A stretch of DNA of 64,000 nucleotides from Sabellastarte sp. h YS-2021. Its lineage: Eukaryota; Annelida; Polychaeta; Sabellida; Sabellidae. The notes below the pieces were generated by a model. The model was not told the origin of the DNA. It was given only the letters and a program-made list of their open reading frames with translations, and searched no databases. The stretch is from contig OZ024931.1 in NCBI GenBank assembly GCA_964017235.1, positions 95,389,721 to 95,453,720 of the forward strand. The letters run 5' to 3'. Position 1 is the stretch's first letter. Each line of letters starts with the position of its first letter. Below are positions 32,736-44,509 of this stretch, one piece after another. The position numbers and the translations under genes were made by a program.

Positions 32736-32984
32736 AGGTCAAATTTCTGCATGCTTACAGAGGACATATATATGTATTATATATACCGGCCATAGGATGA
32801 TCTGACTTTCTGTATAGGAGAACTGGGCCAAAAAGTGAAAAAATGGCCAAAATCTGACCTTTAAGAGGCCACCAGTGACCTTGAGATTGAAGATCAAGGT
32901 CACAAAACAATAGTGTTCGTGGCATTGCCCATATATACCCACATACCAAATTTGAAAGTTCTAACTAAAATATTTTTTAAGTTA
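32736..32984. other. Repeat-like spacer next to the DIRS-D junction
   Basis: Contains GACCTTGAGATTGAAGATCAAGGTCAC and CATATATACCCACATACCAAATTTGAAAG. Similar in style to the spacer at 49500-49620. No gene. Confidence 0.5.
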
Positions 32985-34083
32985 TCGCCTGGAATGTGCC
33001 GGGCTTTAGAGTCACTTGTTTCCTGGTACACCAGGTCAAGATTCTGCATAGTAGGGCACAAAGTGGGCCAGAACTCATGCCTCCTTCCTTGTTTATATAT
33101 GACACTACTGTGGTGTTGTTGGTTGCTACAAGTACTATCTTGTTTGAGCAAAGGTCTTGGAACTCTTTTAAAGCCAGAAAGACTGCTTTTAGTCCTAGAT
33201 AGTTTATATGCAGCTTGCTTCCCGGAACGGACCAGGTTCCTCTTGCAGTGTGCTCGTCTAAGTGAGCGCCCCACCCTTCTATTAATGCGTCTGTAAATAT
33301 TTGCAGAGCATGTTTTACTGGGTGTAATGGTTGGCCGGTAAGTACATTGTCTTCCTTCAGCCACCATTATAAATGGGGGTGCAGGGACCTGGGGATTGGG
33401 ATCACCTTTTCTAGTGATTCTGGTACCTTCCAGTGAGGCCACTGAATGGGTCTTATATGAAGTCGGCCTAGATGAAATTGCTTTTCTGTAGCTGTTAGTA
33501 AACCTATCAAGGGCATGAATTCCCGGACCGGGCAAGCCGCTAGGGATAGCAGTTTCAGTATTTTCCCTTAAAGTTGAAGGTTCTGCCACCGGTCCGGAGT
33601 CAGTCGGACCCGACCAGACCTGAGGTCGAACTGATAGCCTACAAAATCGAAGTCTTGTTTGGGCTCCAGCTCTGATTTCTCTAAGTTCACCAGCCAACCC
33701 AATTGCTGACACATTTTTTACTAGTTCCTGTGTATGTTGTAGACAAGCCTAGTGGGATCTGGCTCTCCCCAACCAGTCTAGGTACTAAACACTACACCCT
33801 TGTGTATAGCCATCAGTTTCACCTCCTTTGATATCACAGTGAACTCCATGGGTGCTGTGGGCAAACCGAACGGCAGGTCCTTGAACTGGTATGCCTGACC
33901 TTGGATGTGAAATCTCAGGTATTTCCTGGATTGTTCCTGTATAGGTATATGGAAGTAGGCGTCCTTGAAATCTATTGAGGTAACCCACTCCCCTTTTTGG
34001 AGGGAGGTCCTGATGGTCTCCAAAAGGTTTGGTTTGTTCAGATCTAGAATAGGTCTCCAACAGAAGTGTGGTTTTGGAACCAA
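32985..34083 (-). pseudogene. DIRS-D RNase H and reverse transcriptase, decayed
   Basis: The RT part (33778-34083) shows VPKPHFCWRPILDL, GEWVTSIDFKDAYFHIPI and FKDLPFGLPTAP. The YLDDW region is damaged near 33780. RNase H (about 33010-33330) is scattered over frames, with the KARHIPG end at 32990-33010. The RNase H end motif WCxRK appears both here (about 33030) and at 28655-28690 on the far side of the array, with about 80 percent identity, so a short segment is duplicated across the inserted block. Confidence 0.82.
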
Positions 34084-34813
34084 GAAAGGTCAGCTGAAGA
34101 AGCCCCAGAGATTTTGAACTGGCTCGACTGCATCTTGTCCATAAGCTGATGGATTTTTGGTGACCTTGTCAAGTTTGGTCTTGACTAGAAAGGTAGAGTG
34201 TAGCCCTCCTTCAACATTTGTACTACCTAGGATACAGCCCCCAAGGCTTCCAAGGTTCCCAAAAAGGATTTAGTCTGGATCCTACAGGCAGATTGTGTTC
34301 CACATTTGGGACATTTGGTAGTCTGACATTTTCTGTCCCTCCGGACACTGGTCCGGTCTGGTGACAATGATCCAAGTTAACAGTCTCTCTGTTCTTGTTG
34401 TGATCTGGTGGGGCTGACACAACTTTTCACATTTTACAGACTTTTTGCCCCAGGCCAGCCGTCTGCAATGTGCAGCATTTACACAGTAATTGTTATTTGT
34501 AAGATGGCTGACCCCTGGCCGGACGTGATGAAAACTTGTTTGACTGTCGACCACCTTTTTGTAAGGGTGAAATCTATTATCTTTCCAGTCAAGTCCAGCA
34601 CCGATAACAGGCTGGTCAGAGGTGTGATAAGGGAAGGTTGCCTTAGGCATCTCTGTCCGGTACCAGGTCTCTGTAACCAGTAATTCACTGTAACCAGTAA
34701 TTCCTTGTAACCGGCAAAACTGGTAGGCTGGAGTTACCAATGAATTTAGACAGCTACTGGTCTATAATTAGCTAGCTTTTCAAGTTTGTAGTTTTCTTTC
34801 TCTGTAACCAGCA
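34084..34813 (-). pseudogene. DIRS-D RT N-terminus and Gag remnant
   Basis: NVPNVEHNLPVGSRLNPFW (about 34300-34340) corresponds to the element B sequence just before RT (PNVPNVAPSLAVGGRLQKFW). Beyond 34440 there are only short frames and CTGTAACCAG-type direct repeats. It stops at the composite-repeat insertion. Confidence 0.65.
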
Positions 34814-37500
34814 AACAAGAGGAGAGTGCCCGTGAACGGGCACTGTGTCAGCTGACTGAGTGTTTTTGATTTGTGAAGGTGATTAGAGGACAGAATAATT
34901 ATCAGGAAAAGGGCTGTACAGAAATACAGTAAATGGTAACTGAACAGCAAGTTCGAAAGAAATTCCGAAGCTGACAGAAGAAAAGGATAAAAAAGTTGTG
35001 CCCTGTAAATGGTAATATGAAGGAAAATAAAAGGTAATTGTTTAAGTTTAAAAAATAGGTTAAAACATATTTAAAGAAATACTACAAATGCAATATCCTC
35101 GTTCGACCTTGAAGAAGGGTCCAAGGTCAAATCTAACCACACAAAATACATTCCCAGCCCATGATTTCCTATGGTTTACCATTCCAAACCTCTAGGACCA
35201 ATATTATAAATGAGTTATACGCACTTTTAAGCTTGGCTGTCCTCATTGACCTTGAAGGAGGGGTCCAAAGGTCAAATCTGACCATACCAAAAGATTCCGA
35301 GCCAATGATTTCCTATGGGATCTGTCACCAATAATAAGTGAGTTGTAGGCACTTTCAATTTTCGCTATCCTCATTTGACCTTGAAGGAGGGTTCCAAGGT
35401 CAAATCGGACCATATCAACAGATTCACAGCCCATGATTTCCTGTCTGTTTACCATCCCAAACCTCTGGGACCAATAATAAGCGAGTTATAAGCACTTTTA
35501 AGTTTGGCTATCCTTGTTTGACCTTGAAGGAGGGGTCATTGAAGGTCAAATCTGACCACACCAAAAGATTCCCACCCCATGATTTCCTACAGGTTGGTTT
35601 TATCATCCCAAACCTCTAGGATCAATAATAAGGGAGATATAAGCACTTTTCATGACTGACAAAAAACACCTGTGGCGGCCATCTTGTTTCTCAAAATGAG
35701 GCCAAAAATATTCCCAGACAACATTTTATGGTTATTAATATATACTGCAAACTTAAGAAAGCTAGCTATAATATTTTTTTTCATCAGAGCAGTAATGGTG
35801 AAATCTCTCTCTACACACTGCGGCTATCCAGTGGATACAATGATTTACTCAACAGTGAGAACCTGAAAGTAGCTATTGCTCAGCTATGCCATGACATAGA
35901 GGTCTGCAATTTCACTATGTTATAGCTGACCAAAAATTCTGTGAATAACATATTTAACAAATTACTCTAAATGTAATAGTTTTCAAGTTACAACTGATTT
36001 ACTCAACAGTGAGAACCTCAAAGGAACTATTACTCAGCTATGCAATGAGCTACATGTCTGAAATTTTACTATGTTATAGCTGACCCAAAAGTAGCTGAAT
36101 AACATATTTGCACAAATTTCTGTAAATGTAATAGTTTTCCAATTATAACTGATTTACTCAACAGTGAGAAGTTCAAAGTAGCTATTACTCAGCTATGAAA
36201 TGAGCCACAGGTCTGAAACTTCACTATGTTATAGCTGACCCCAAAATAGGTGAATAACATATTGAAACAAAATACTCTAAATGCAATAGTTTTCAAGTTA
36301 TAAGTGATTTACTCAACAGTGATAACCTAAAAGTAGCTATTACTCAGCTATGCCATGAGCTCCAGGTCTGAAATTTTACTATGTTATAGCTGGCCCAAAA
36401 GTAGCTGAATAACATACTTATACGAAATTCTCTAAATGCAATAGTTTTTAAGTTACAAGTGATTTTACTCATGATGGAAGTTACTGAAAAGCCCAAAAGT
36501 AGCTATTACTCACTTAGCTATTGAGACAGACACCCAACTTACTCACCATATTGTAGCTATGAAAAAAGTAGCTGAATAACATATTTTAACAAAATGCTCA
36601 AAATGCAACACTTTTCAAGTTATAAGTGATTTACTCAACAGTGATAACCTAAAAGTAGCTATTACTCAGCTATGCCATGAGCTACAGGTCTGAAATTTTA
36701 CTATGTTATAGCTGACCCAAAAGTAGCTGAATAACATATTTATACGAAATTCTCTAAATGCAATAGTTTTCAAGTTATAAGCGATTTACTCAACAGTGAT
36801 AACCTAAAAGTAGCTATTACTCAGCTATGCCATGAGCTACAGGTCTGAAATTTCACTATGTTATAGCTGGCCCAAAAGTAGCCAAATAACATATTTATAC
36901 GAAATTCTCTAAATGCAATAGTTTTTAAGTTACAAGTGATTTTACTCATAATGGAAGTTACTGAAAAGCCCAAAAGTAGCTATTACTCACTTAGCTATTG
37001 AGACAGACACCCAACTTACTCACCATATTGTAGCTATGAAAAAAGTAGCTGAACAACATATTTTCACAAAATGCTGTAAATGCAACACTTTTGAAGTTAT
37101 AAGTGATTTAGTGCATGATTTCATGAATTTTGATGCATTAAAAATTATTAAAAAAATTTATTAAAAAAAAGTAAGACAGATCCAGGTCTCATACTCACAC
37201 AAGAGAATCTACCTCTGGCCTAGTACATATATGCAAGATATGAGAGAAATCCCTGCAATAGTCACTGAGAAAATTGTGATAAAAAGTTGAAATTTTCACA
37301 CTTTTGGTGGGGGTACCCCCCTTGTAATGTCTCTAGCAAACAGACGAACAGACAGATTTGCATGCCTTGAACAATTTTTCATCCTCGATAGATAAGGTAT
37401 CTTTTAAAAAAAACAGCATGTCTCTAGGCCTTGTAGTTTTGGAGAAGAAGTTGTTCACGCGGACGCGTACGCGGACGCCCACGCCGCAGAGTGATGACAT
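34814..37500. mobile_element. Composite non-autonomous repeat inserted in DIRS-D
   Basis: It starts AACAAGAGG with a hairpin at 34825-34844 (AGTGCCCGT/ACGGGCACT), then a head with GTGTCAGCTGACTGA and AAAAAGTTGTGCCCTG. It then has 148-bp units (35100-35650), a spacer, 155-bp units (35835-37110), and the GC-rich tail ending GACAT at 37500. The copy at 40050-44509 has the same order. No coding region. The tandem core with structured ends resembles non-autonomous Helitron/Helentron-type elements, but no diagnostic end was proven. Confidence 0.75.
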
Positions 37501-37501
37501 A

Positions 37502-37531
37502 ATGTCAGCTGACTGACAAGTCAGCTGACAT
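37502..37531. repeat. 30-bp hairpin at the end of the composite repeat
   Basis: Perfect 13-bp inverted repeat, ATGTCAGCTGACT and AGTCAGCTGACAT, with a GACA loop. It repeats the TCAGCTGACT motif of the head. The sister copy at 44509 lacks it (GACATAAAAACT in both, interrupted only here). Confidence 0.8.
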
Positions 37532-39526
37532 AAAAACTGGTAGGCTAGAGTCATAAGGACTGTGTATCCAGCACCTGGTCGGTACACTCCGTAACCAGTC
37601 GGTTGAAGTAATTCTTGTAAATGCTTCCACATCTACCTCACCCAGAATCAACACAGAGTTGAATGGACTAGGTGGGTAGACTCTGTAACCGGTTTTGGTG
37701 AAGCAAGACTGTATAGCCGGTACCTGGTCGGTAGGCTCTGTAACCAGTTGTTGCAGTAATCACTCTGTAACCGGTTTTGGTGAAAACAAGGCTGTATAGC
37801 CGGTAAACTGGTCTGGTGATTTGAAGACTCTGTAACCGGTCAGCTGAAGCCATATTTGTAGATACTTGCTGCCTGCCTGCTCCAAAATCAACAGAGTTGA
37901 ATGGACTAGGTAGGGAGACTCTGTAACCGGTTGGGTGAAGCACTGTACAGTAAGGGCTGTGTAGCCGGTACCCGGTCGGTACTCTGTAACCAGTTGTTGA
38001 AGCAATTTTTCAACTATCTTTTGTGTTGAGTATAGCTTACGGCAGGTTTCCTCCATTAATTAGAGCATTTCTTTTAATGCACGTCTTATTTCGTAGGTTT
38101 GACAGTTACTGGGAAAACCCTTGTGAACTACATTTAGAAACATTTGCTGGTCGTGTGTCACGTGACCAGCTCGTCAGTTGTCGCGTTCTTTTGTGATACT
38201 TAAACAGGCAAATGCGCAGTATTCTGCTCATCCACAACCCCCACTACCGACAACAAAGGCCGGGTCCATGAGAGAGGGATTGGTATCACACTAGACGTAA
38301 GTTGTGAAGAACGCAGTAGCAATATGTAGAAAGAATTGCCGGTCGGCGAATCACGTGACTAGCTTCGGGGAGATGACGTCACTGGTCACATTCTTTCCTT
38401 TTTATCACAGTAAACGTGAGCTGGCTGGTCGACTGATGCTTGTAGCAGAGAAGTCTGTACCAGTGCGCTCTGGAGGTGAATTTCAGGAACTAAAACTGGA
38501 ATCACAGTAGACGTGAGCACAAAGAATGCACTTCCGACCTTCTTGGTCGGTGAAGCACGTGATCAGCTTCGTGAACTGGTCGGTTAATCACGTGACCAGC
38601 TTCGTGTAGATGACGTCAGAGGTCGCGTTCTTTTGAGCTGGCCGGTAGGCTGATGCTTTAAAAGCAGAGAAGCCTGGACCAGTGCGCTCTGAAGATGAAA
38701 GTGCTGGTCGGTGCCGGTCTGAAGTCGGTTCTCAGCCGGCTGTGCACTCAAACCAGTGTCCGGGCCATCCACTGCCCTTATTACCGACACACGTGCCGGG
38801 TCCACAAGGGTGGGACTGAGAGTGACAGAAGATGAGATTCCTTCTATGTAGTAGATATCAGTGTACTCTGAAGAGGTAGGAAGCTCTGCAGATGAATTCT
38901 TTCTCATGCTTCTGATGAAAAACACTAAATACTCGAGCTAGGCTGGTGTGACTGATGCTTTACAGCAGAGAAGTCAGTACCAGTGTGCTCTGAAGAAATC
39001 TGAAGAATGCATCTCATGCTTCTGATGAAAAAACACTAAATACTCGAGCTGGCTGGTGTGACTGATGCTAAACAGCAGAGAAGTCGGTACCAGTGCGCTC
39101 TGAAGAATGCACCTTTTCTATTGGGGAATTCCTTCTATAGGTATAAATACTGACGTTTCTTTCGTGGTTGTAGCTGGAAGCTTACAGAAGGAATATTCAA
39201 ATAAAAGACACGGATAAAAATACCTTGTAAGTAGTATATCCATATTCTTCTTAATTGTCGATCTGCCCCTAACAACACAATTGTTGAATGGGAGGAAACT
39301 ACAAAAATGGTTGCCTTCATATATCTTGTCGCTTACTGCCCTATCGTCAACACTAAATTGAGTCAGCTAGGGATCGTTTCCAGCAGATTTCTAAATACAT
39401 ATCCGTGCTTGATATGTCGGTAACACTTCTACAATAAATTATTTGCAATTAAGGTAGAAAATCCGTCATAATCCACACTTTTCCTTAAAATATCTGGAGA
39501 TTGTTGAAAACACGTCTGCACAGTAC
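37532..39526 (-). pseudogene. DIRS-D Gag region, decayed, with CCGG-rich direct repeats
   Basis: Repeats of CTCTGTAACCGGTTTTGGTG and GTATAGCCGGTACCTGGTCGG (37540-38000) are followed by GAAGCACGTGATCAGCTTCG-type and GCAGAGAAGTC.GTACCAGTGCGCTCTGAAGA repeats (38440-39110). The position between RT and the 5' ITR implies Gag origin, but the cysteine motif was not recovered. An AT-rich leader (39120-39526) precedes the ITR. Confidence 0.55.
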
Positions 39527-39726
39527 ACGCGCCAAACGAAAAAGATGATATGACGTCATGTTGTCTAGACAGGAAGTATATACCATGCGCCACCTGGCGA
39601 ATGCACAGTACTGGGACCGGCCAGCCGGTGGAAACACAGGACGTCTTTTTCTGGCGTTTGGCGGGCCGGTCTGCGCCGACAGGATTAGCAATTGTCCATT
39701 GGATAGGATGTATTAACGCAATAAAA
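39527..39726 (-). repeat. DIRS-D 5' inverted terminal repeat
   Basis: CACGCGCCAAACGAAAAAGATG, GACAGGAAGTATATACCATGCGCC, GGCGGGCCGGTCTGCGCCGAC and the terminal TATTAACGCAATAAAA. It mirrors 26675-26830 at the other end of the 13-kb element. Confidence 0.9.
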
Positions 39727-40049
39727 AAGCAATTTATAAACACTTTTCAGTTTGGCTATCCTCGCTTGACCTTGAAGGAGGGATTCAAAGTCAAATCTGA
39801 CCACACCAAAAATTCCCAGCCCATCATTTCCTATAGGTTGGTTTACCATCCCAAACCTCTAGGACCAATAATAAGCAATTTATAAACACTTTTAAGTTTG
39901 GCTATCTTCATTTGACCTTGAAGGAGGGGTCCAAGGTTAAATCTGACCAAACCAAAAGATTCGCAGCCCATGATTTCCTATAGGTTGGTTGCTATCACGT
40001 GGATACAATAACAGTATCTAGGGATGGTCAGAGATGGCCAGCCATAGAT
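39727..40049. repeat. 148-bp satellite array, resumed after DIRS-D
   Basis: About two units continuing the array from 26674. The end (40000-40049, CACGTGGATACAATAACAG, GATGGCCAGCCATAGATA) is not part of the unit. Confidence 0.88.
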
Positions 40050-43000
40050 AACAAGAGGAGAGTGCCCGTGAACGGGCACTGTGTCAGCTGACTGAATGTT
40101 TTTGATTTGTGATGGTGATAATGAGAGGAAAGCATAATTATCAGGGAAAGGGCTGTACAGAAATACAGTAAATGGTAACTGAACAGCATGTTCGAAAGAT
40201 ATTCCGAAGCTGACAGAAGAAAAGGACAAAAAAGTTGTGCCCTGCAAATGGTATTATGAAATAAAGTAACAAGGTAATTGTTTAAGTGTAAAAAGTAGGT
40301 TAAAAATATTTAAAGAAATACTATAAATGCAATATCCTCGTTCGACCATGAAGAAGGGGTCCAAAGGTCAGATCTGACCATACCAAAAGATTCCCAGCCA
40401 AAGAATTTAGGATGGTTTACCATCCCAAACCTCTCAGACCAATAATAAGTGAGTCATAGGCACTTTTTAAGTTTGGCTATCCTTGTTTGACCTTGACGGA
40501 GGGGTCCAAGGTCAAATCCGACCACACAAAAAAATTCCCAGCCCATGATTTCCTGTAGCTTGTTTACCATCCCAAACCTGTAGGACCAATAATAAGCGAG
40601 TTCTAAGCAATTGTAAGTTTGGCTATCCTCAATTGACCTTGAAGGAGGGGTCCCAGGTCAAATCTGACCACACCAAAAGAATCCCAGCCCATGATTTCCT
40701 ATATGTTGGTTTACCATCCCAAACCTCCAAGACCAATAATACGCGAGTTATAAGCACTTTAAGTTTGGCTATCTTCGTTTGACTTGGAAGGAGGGGTCTA
40801 AGGTGAAATCCGACCACACCAAAAGATTCCCAGCCCATGATTTTCTATAGGTTGGTTTTCCATTCCAAACCTCTAGGACCAATAATAAGCGAGTTATAAG
40901 CACTTTTAAGTTTGGCTATCCTCATTTGACCTTGAAGGAGGGGTCCAAGGTGAAATCCGACCACACCAAAAAATTCCCAGCTCATGATTTTCTATAGGTT
41001 GGTTTTCATTCCAAACCTCTAGGACCAATAATGAGCGAGTTATAAGCACTTTTATGTTTGGCTATCCTCATTTGACCTTGAAGGAGGGTTCCAAGGTCAA
41101 ATCGGACCATATTAACAGATTCCCAGCCCATGATTTCCTACAGGTTGGATACAATGATTTACTCAACAGTGAGAACCTGAAAGAAGCTATTGCTCAGCTA
41201 TGCCATGACATAGAGGTCTGCAATTTCACTATGTTATAGCTGACCAAAACGTCTGTGAATAACATATTTAACAAAATACTCTAAATGTAATAGTTTTCAA
41301 GTTACAACTGATTTACTCAAGAGTGAGAACCTCAAAGTAACTATTACTCAGCTATGCAATGAGCTACAAGTCTGAATTTTTGCTCTGTTATAGCTGACCT
41401 AAAAGTAGGTGAACAACATATTTAAGCAAAATACTGTAAATGCAATAGTTTTCAAGTTACAACTGATTTACTCAATAGTGAGAACCTGAAAATAGCTATT
41501 GCTCCGCTATGCCACGAGCTATAGGTCTGTAATTTCACTATGTTATAGCTAACCCAAAAGTAGGTGAACAATATATTTTAACAAATTACTCCAAATGCAA
41601 TATTTTTCAAGTTATAGCCGATTTACTCAACAGTCAGTGCCTGAGAATAGCTATTGCTCAGTTGTGCCATGAGCTACAGGTCTGTAATTTCACTATGTTA
41701 TAGATGACCCAAAAGTAGCTGAATAACATATTTGCACAAATTTCTGTAAAGGCAATAGTTTTCCAATTACAACTGATTTACTCAACAGTGAGAACTTCAA
41801 AGTAGCTATTACTCAGCTATGCAATGAGCCACATGTCTGGAACTTCACTATGTTATAGCTGACCCCAAAATAGGTGAATAACATATTGAAACAAAATACT
41901 CTAAATGCAATAGTTTCCAAGCTATAAGTGATTTACTCAACAGTTATAACCTAAAAGTAGCTATTACTCAGCTATGCCATGAGCTACAGGTCTGAAATTT
42001 TACTATGTTATAGCTGACCCAAAAGTAGCTGAATAACATATTTATACTAAATTCTCTAAATGCAATAGTTTTCAAATTATAAGTGATTTACTCAACAGTG
42101 AGAACTTCAAAGTAGCTATTACTCAGCTATGCAATGAGCCACATGTCTGGAACTTCACTATGTTATAGCTGACCCCAAAATAGGTGAATAACATATTGAA
42201 ACAAAATACTCTAAATGCAATAATTTCCAAGTTATAAGCGATTTACTCAACAGTGATAACCTCAAAGTATCTATTACTCAGCTATGCCATGAGCTACAGG
42301 TCTGAAATTTTACTATGTTATAGCTGACCCAAAAGTAGGTGAACAACATATTTAAGCAAAATACTGTACATGCAATAGTTTTCAAGTTACAACTGATTTA
42401 CTCAATAGTGATGACCTAAAAGTAGCTATTACTCAGCTATGCCATGAGCTACAGGTCTGAAATTTTACTATGTTCTAGCTGACCCAAAAGTAGCTGAATA
42501 ACATGTTTATACTAAATTCTCTAAATGCAATAGTTTTGCAATTACAACTGATTTACTCAATAGTGAGAACCTCAAAGTAGTTTATTACTCAGCTATGCCA
42601 TGAGCTACAGGTCTGAAATTTTACTATGTTATAGCTGACCCAAAAGTAGGTGAACAACATATTTAAGCAAAATACTGTAAATGCAATAGTTTTGAAGTTA
42701 CAACTGATTTACTCAATAGTGATGACCTAAAAGAAGCTATTACTCAGCTATGCCATGAGCTACAGGTCTGAAATTTTACTATGTTATAGCTGGCCCAAAA
42801 GTAGCTGAATAACATATTTATACGAAATTCTCTAAATGCAATAGTTTTCCAATTACAACTGATTTACTCAATAGTGAGAACTTCACAGTAGCTATTACTC
42901 AGCTATGCCATGACCTACAGATCTGAAATTTCACTATGTTATAGCTGGCCCAAAAGTAGCTGAATAACATATTTATACGAAATTCTCTAAATGCAATAGT

Positions 43001-44509
43001 TTTGCAATTACAACTGATTTACTCAATAGTGAGAACCTCAAAGTAGTTATTACTCAGCTATGCAATGAGCTACAGGTCTGAAATTTTACTATGTTATAGC
43101 TGACACAAAAGTAGGTGAACAACATATTTAAGCAAAATACTGTAAATGCAATAGTTTTCAAGTTACAACTGATTTACTCAATAGTGATGACCTAAAAGTA
43201 GCTATTACTCAGCTATGCCATGAGCTACAGGTCTGAAATTTTACTATGTTATAGCTGACCCAAAAGTAGCTGAATAACATATTTATACGAAATTCTCTAA
43301 ATGCAATAGTTTTCCAATTACAACTGATTTACTCAATAGTGAGAACTTTAAAGTAGCTATTACTCAGCTATGCCATGACCTACAGATCTGAAATTTCACT
43401 ATGTTATAGCTGGCCCAAAAGTAGCTGAATAACATATTTATACGAAATTCTCTAAATGCAATAGGTTTTAAGTTACAAGTGATTTACTCAATAGTGAGAA
43501 CTTCAAAGTAGCTATTACTCAGCTATGCAATGAGCCACAGATCTGAAACTTCACTATGTTATAGCTGATCCCAAAATAGGTGAATAACATATTGAAACAA
43601 AATACTGTAAATGCAATAGTTTCCAAGTTATAAGCGATTTACTCAACAGTGATAACCTAAAAGTAGCTATTACTCAGCTATGCCATGAGCTACAGGTCTG
43701 AAATTTTACTATGTTATAGCTGACCCAAAAGTAGCTGAATAACATATTTATACGAAATTCTCTAAATGCAATAGTTTTCAAGTTATAAGCGATTTACTCA
43801 AGAGTGATAACCTAAAAGTAGCTATTACTCAGCTATGCCATGAGCTACAGGTCTAAAATTTTACTATGTTATAGCTGACCCAAAAGTAGCTGAATAACAT
43901 ATTTATACGAAATTCTCTAAATGCAATAGTTTTTAAGTTACAAGTGATTTTACTAATGATGGAAGTTACTGAAAAGCCCAAAAGTAGCTATTACTCACTT
44001 AGCTATTGAGACAGGCACCCAACTTACTCACCATATTGTAGCTATGAAAAAAGTAGCTGAATAACATATTTTAACAAAATGCTCTAAATGCAACACTTTT
44101 CAAGTTATAAATGATTTTGTGCATGATTTCATGAATTTTAATGCATTAAAAATTATTAAAAAAATTTATTAAAAAAAAAGTAAGACAGATCCAGGTCTCA
44201 TATTCACACAAGAGAATCTACCTGTGGCCTAGTACATATATGCAAGATATGAGAGAAATCCCTGCAATAGTCACTGAGAAAATTGTGATTAAGTGTTGAA
44301 ATTTTCACACTTTTGGTGGGGGTACCCCCCTTGTAATGTCTCTAGCAAACAGACGAACAGACAGATTTGCATGCCTTGAACAATTTTTCATCCTCGATAG
44401 ATAAGGTATCTTTTAAAAAAAACAGCACGTCTCTAGGCCTTGTAGTTTTGGAGGAGAAGTTGTTCACGCGTACGCGTACGCGTACGCCCACGCCGCAGAG
44501 TGACGACAT
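40050..44509. mobile_element. Composite non-autonomous repeat, longest copy
   Basis: The head starts AACAAGAGG with a hairpin at 40061-40080 identical to that at 34825-34844. It is followed by 148-bp units (40335-41145), then 155-bp units (41150-44105, about 19 copies), and the tail to GACAT near 44509. The tail contains the hexamer run ACGCGT (44466-44486). It differs from the 34814 copy mainly in core copy number, as expected for expansion of a tandem core. No coding capacity. Confidence 0.78.
41150..44105. repeat. 155-bp satellite array, main block
   Basis: About 19 tandem units. Neighbouring units share variants in alternating blocks (AACTTCAAAGTAGC versus AACCTAAAAGTAGC, ATACGAAATTC versus AAGCAAAATACTG), suggesting local multi-unit duplications. 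Confidence 0.92.

Larger units (their letters stand above)
26675..39726 (-). mobile_element. DIRS-order retrotransposon D, split by nested repeats
   Basis: The ends lie 13 kb apart but belong to one element. The ICR at 26900-26985 (junction 26947/26948) matches both the left end at 26675 and the right end at 39726. Joining the flanks (CCAAAAAT/AAGCAATTTATAAAC) restores the 148-bp satellite exactly. Two internal blocks, 28688-32984 and 34814-37531, are foreign repeats. Without them the element is about 6.0 kb, the size of the other three. Family closest to B. Recombinase, methyltransferase-like, RNase H, RT and Gag parts are all present but heavily decayed, so D is older than B and C. Confidence 0.9.

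Noticed and set aside
32900..33712. A 270-residue minus-strand protein at the RNase H region of DIRS-D
   Set aside because: It is mostly the wrong frame of a decayed RT-RNase H; true motifs are split over several frames.
41150..44105. CRISPR-like array
   Set aside because: Units are contiguous 155-bp tandem repeats without unique spacers, in a eukaryotic intron.
44466..44486. ACGCGT hexamer run as a functional Z-DNA or promoter element
   Set aside because: It is part of the variable GC-rich tail of a composite repeat, and the other copy has GGACGCGTACGCGGACGC; no independent support.
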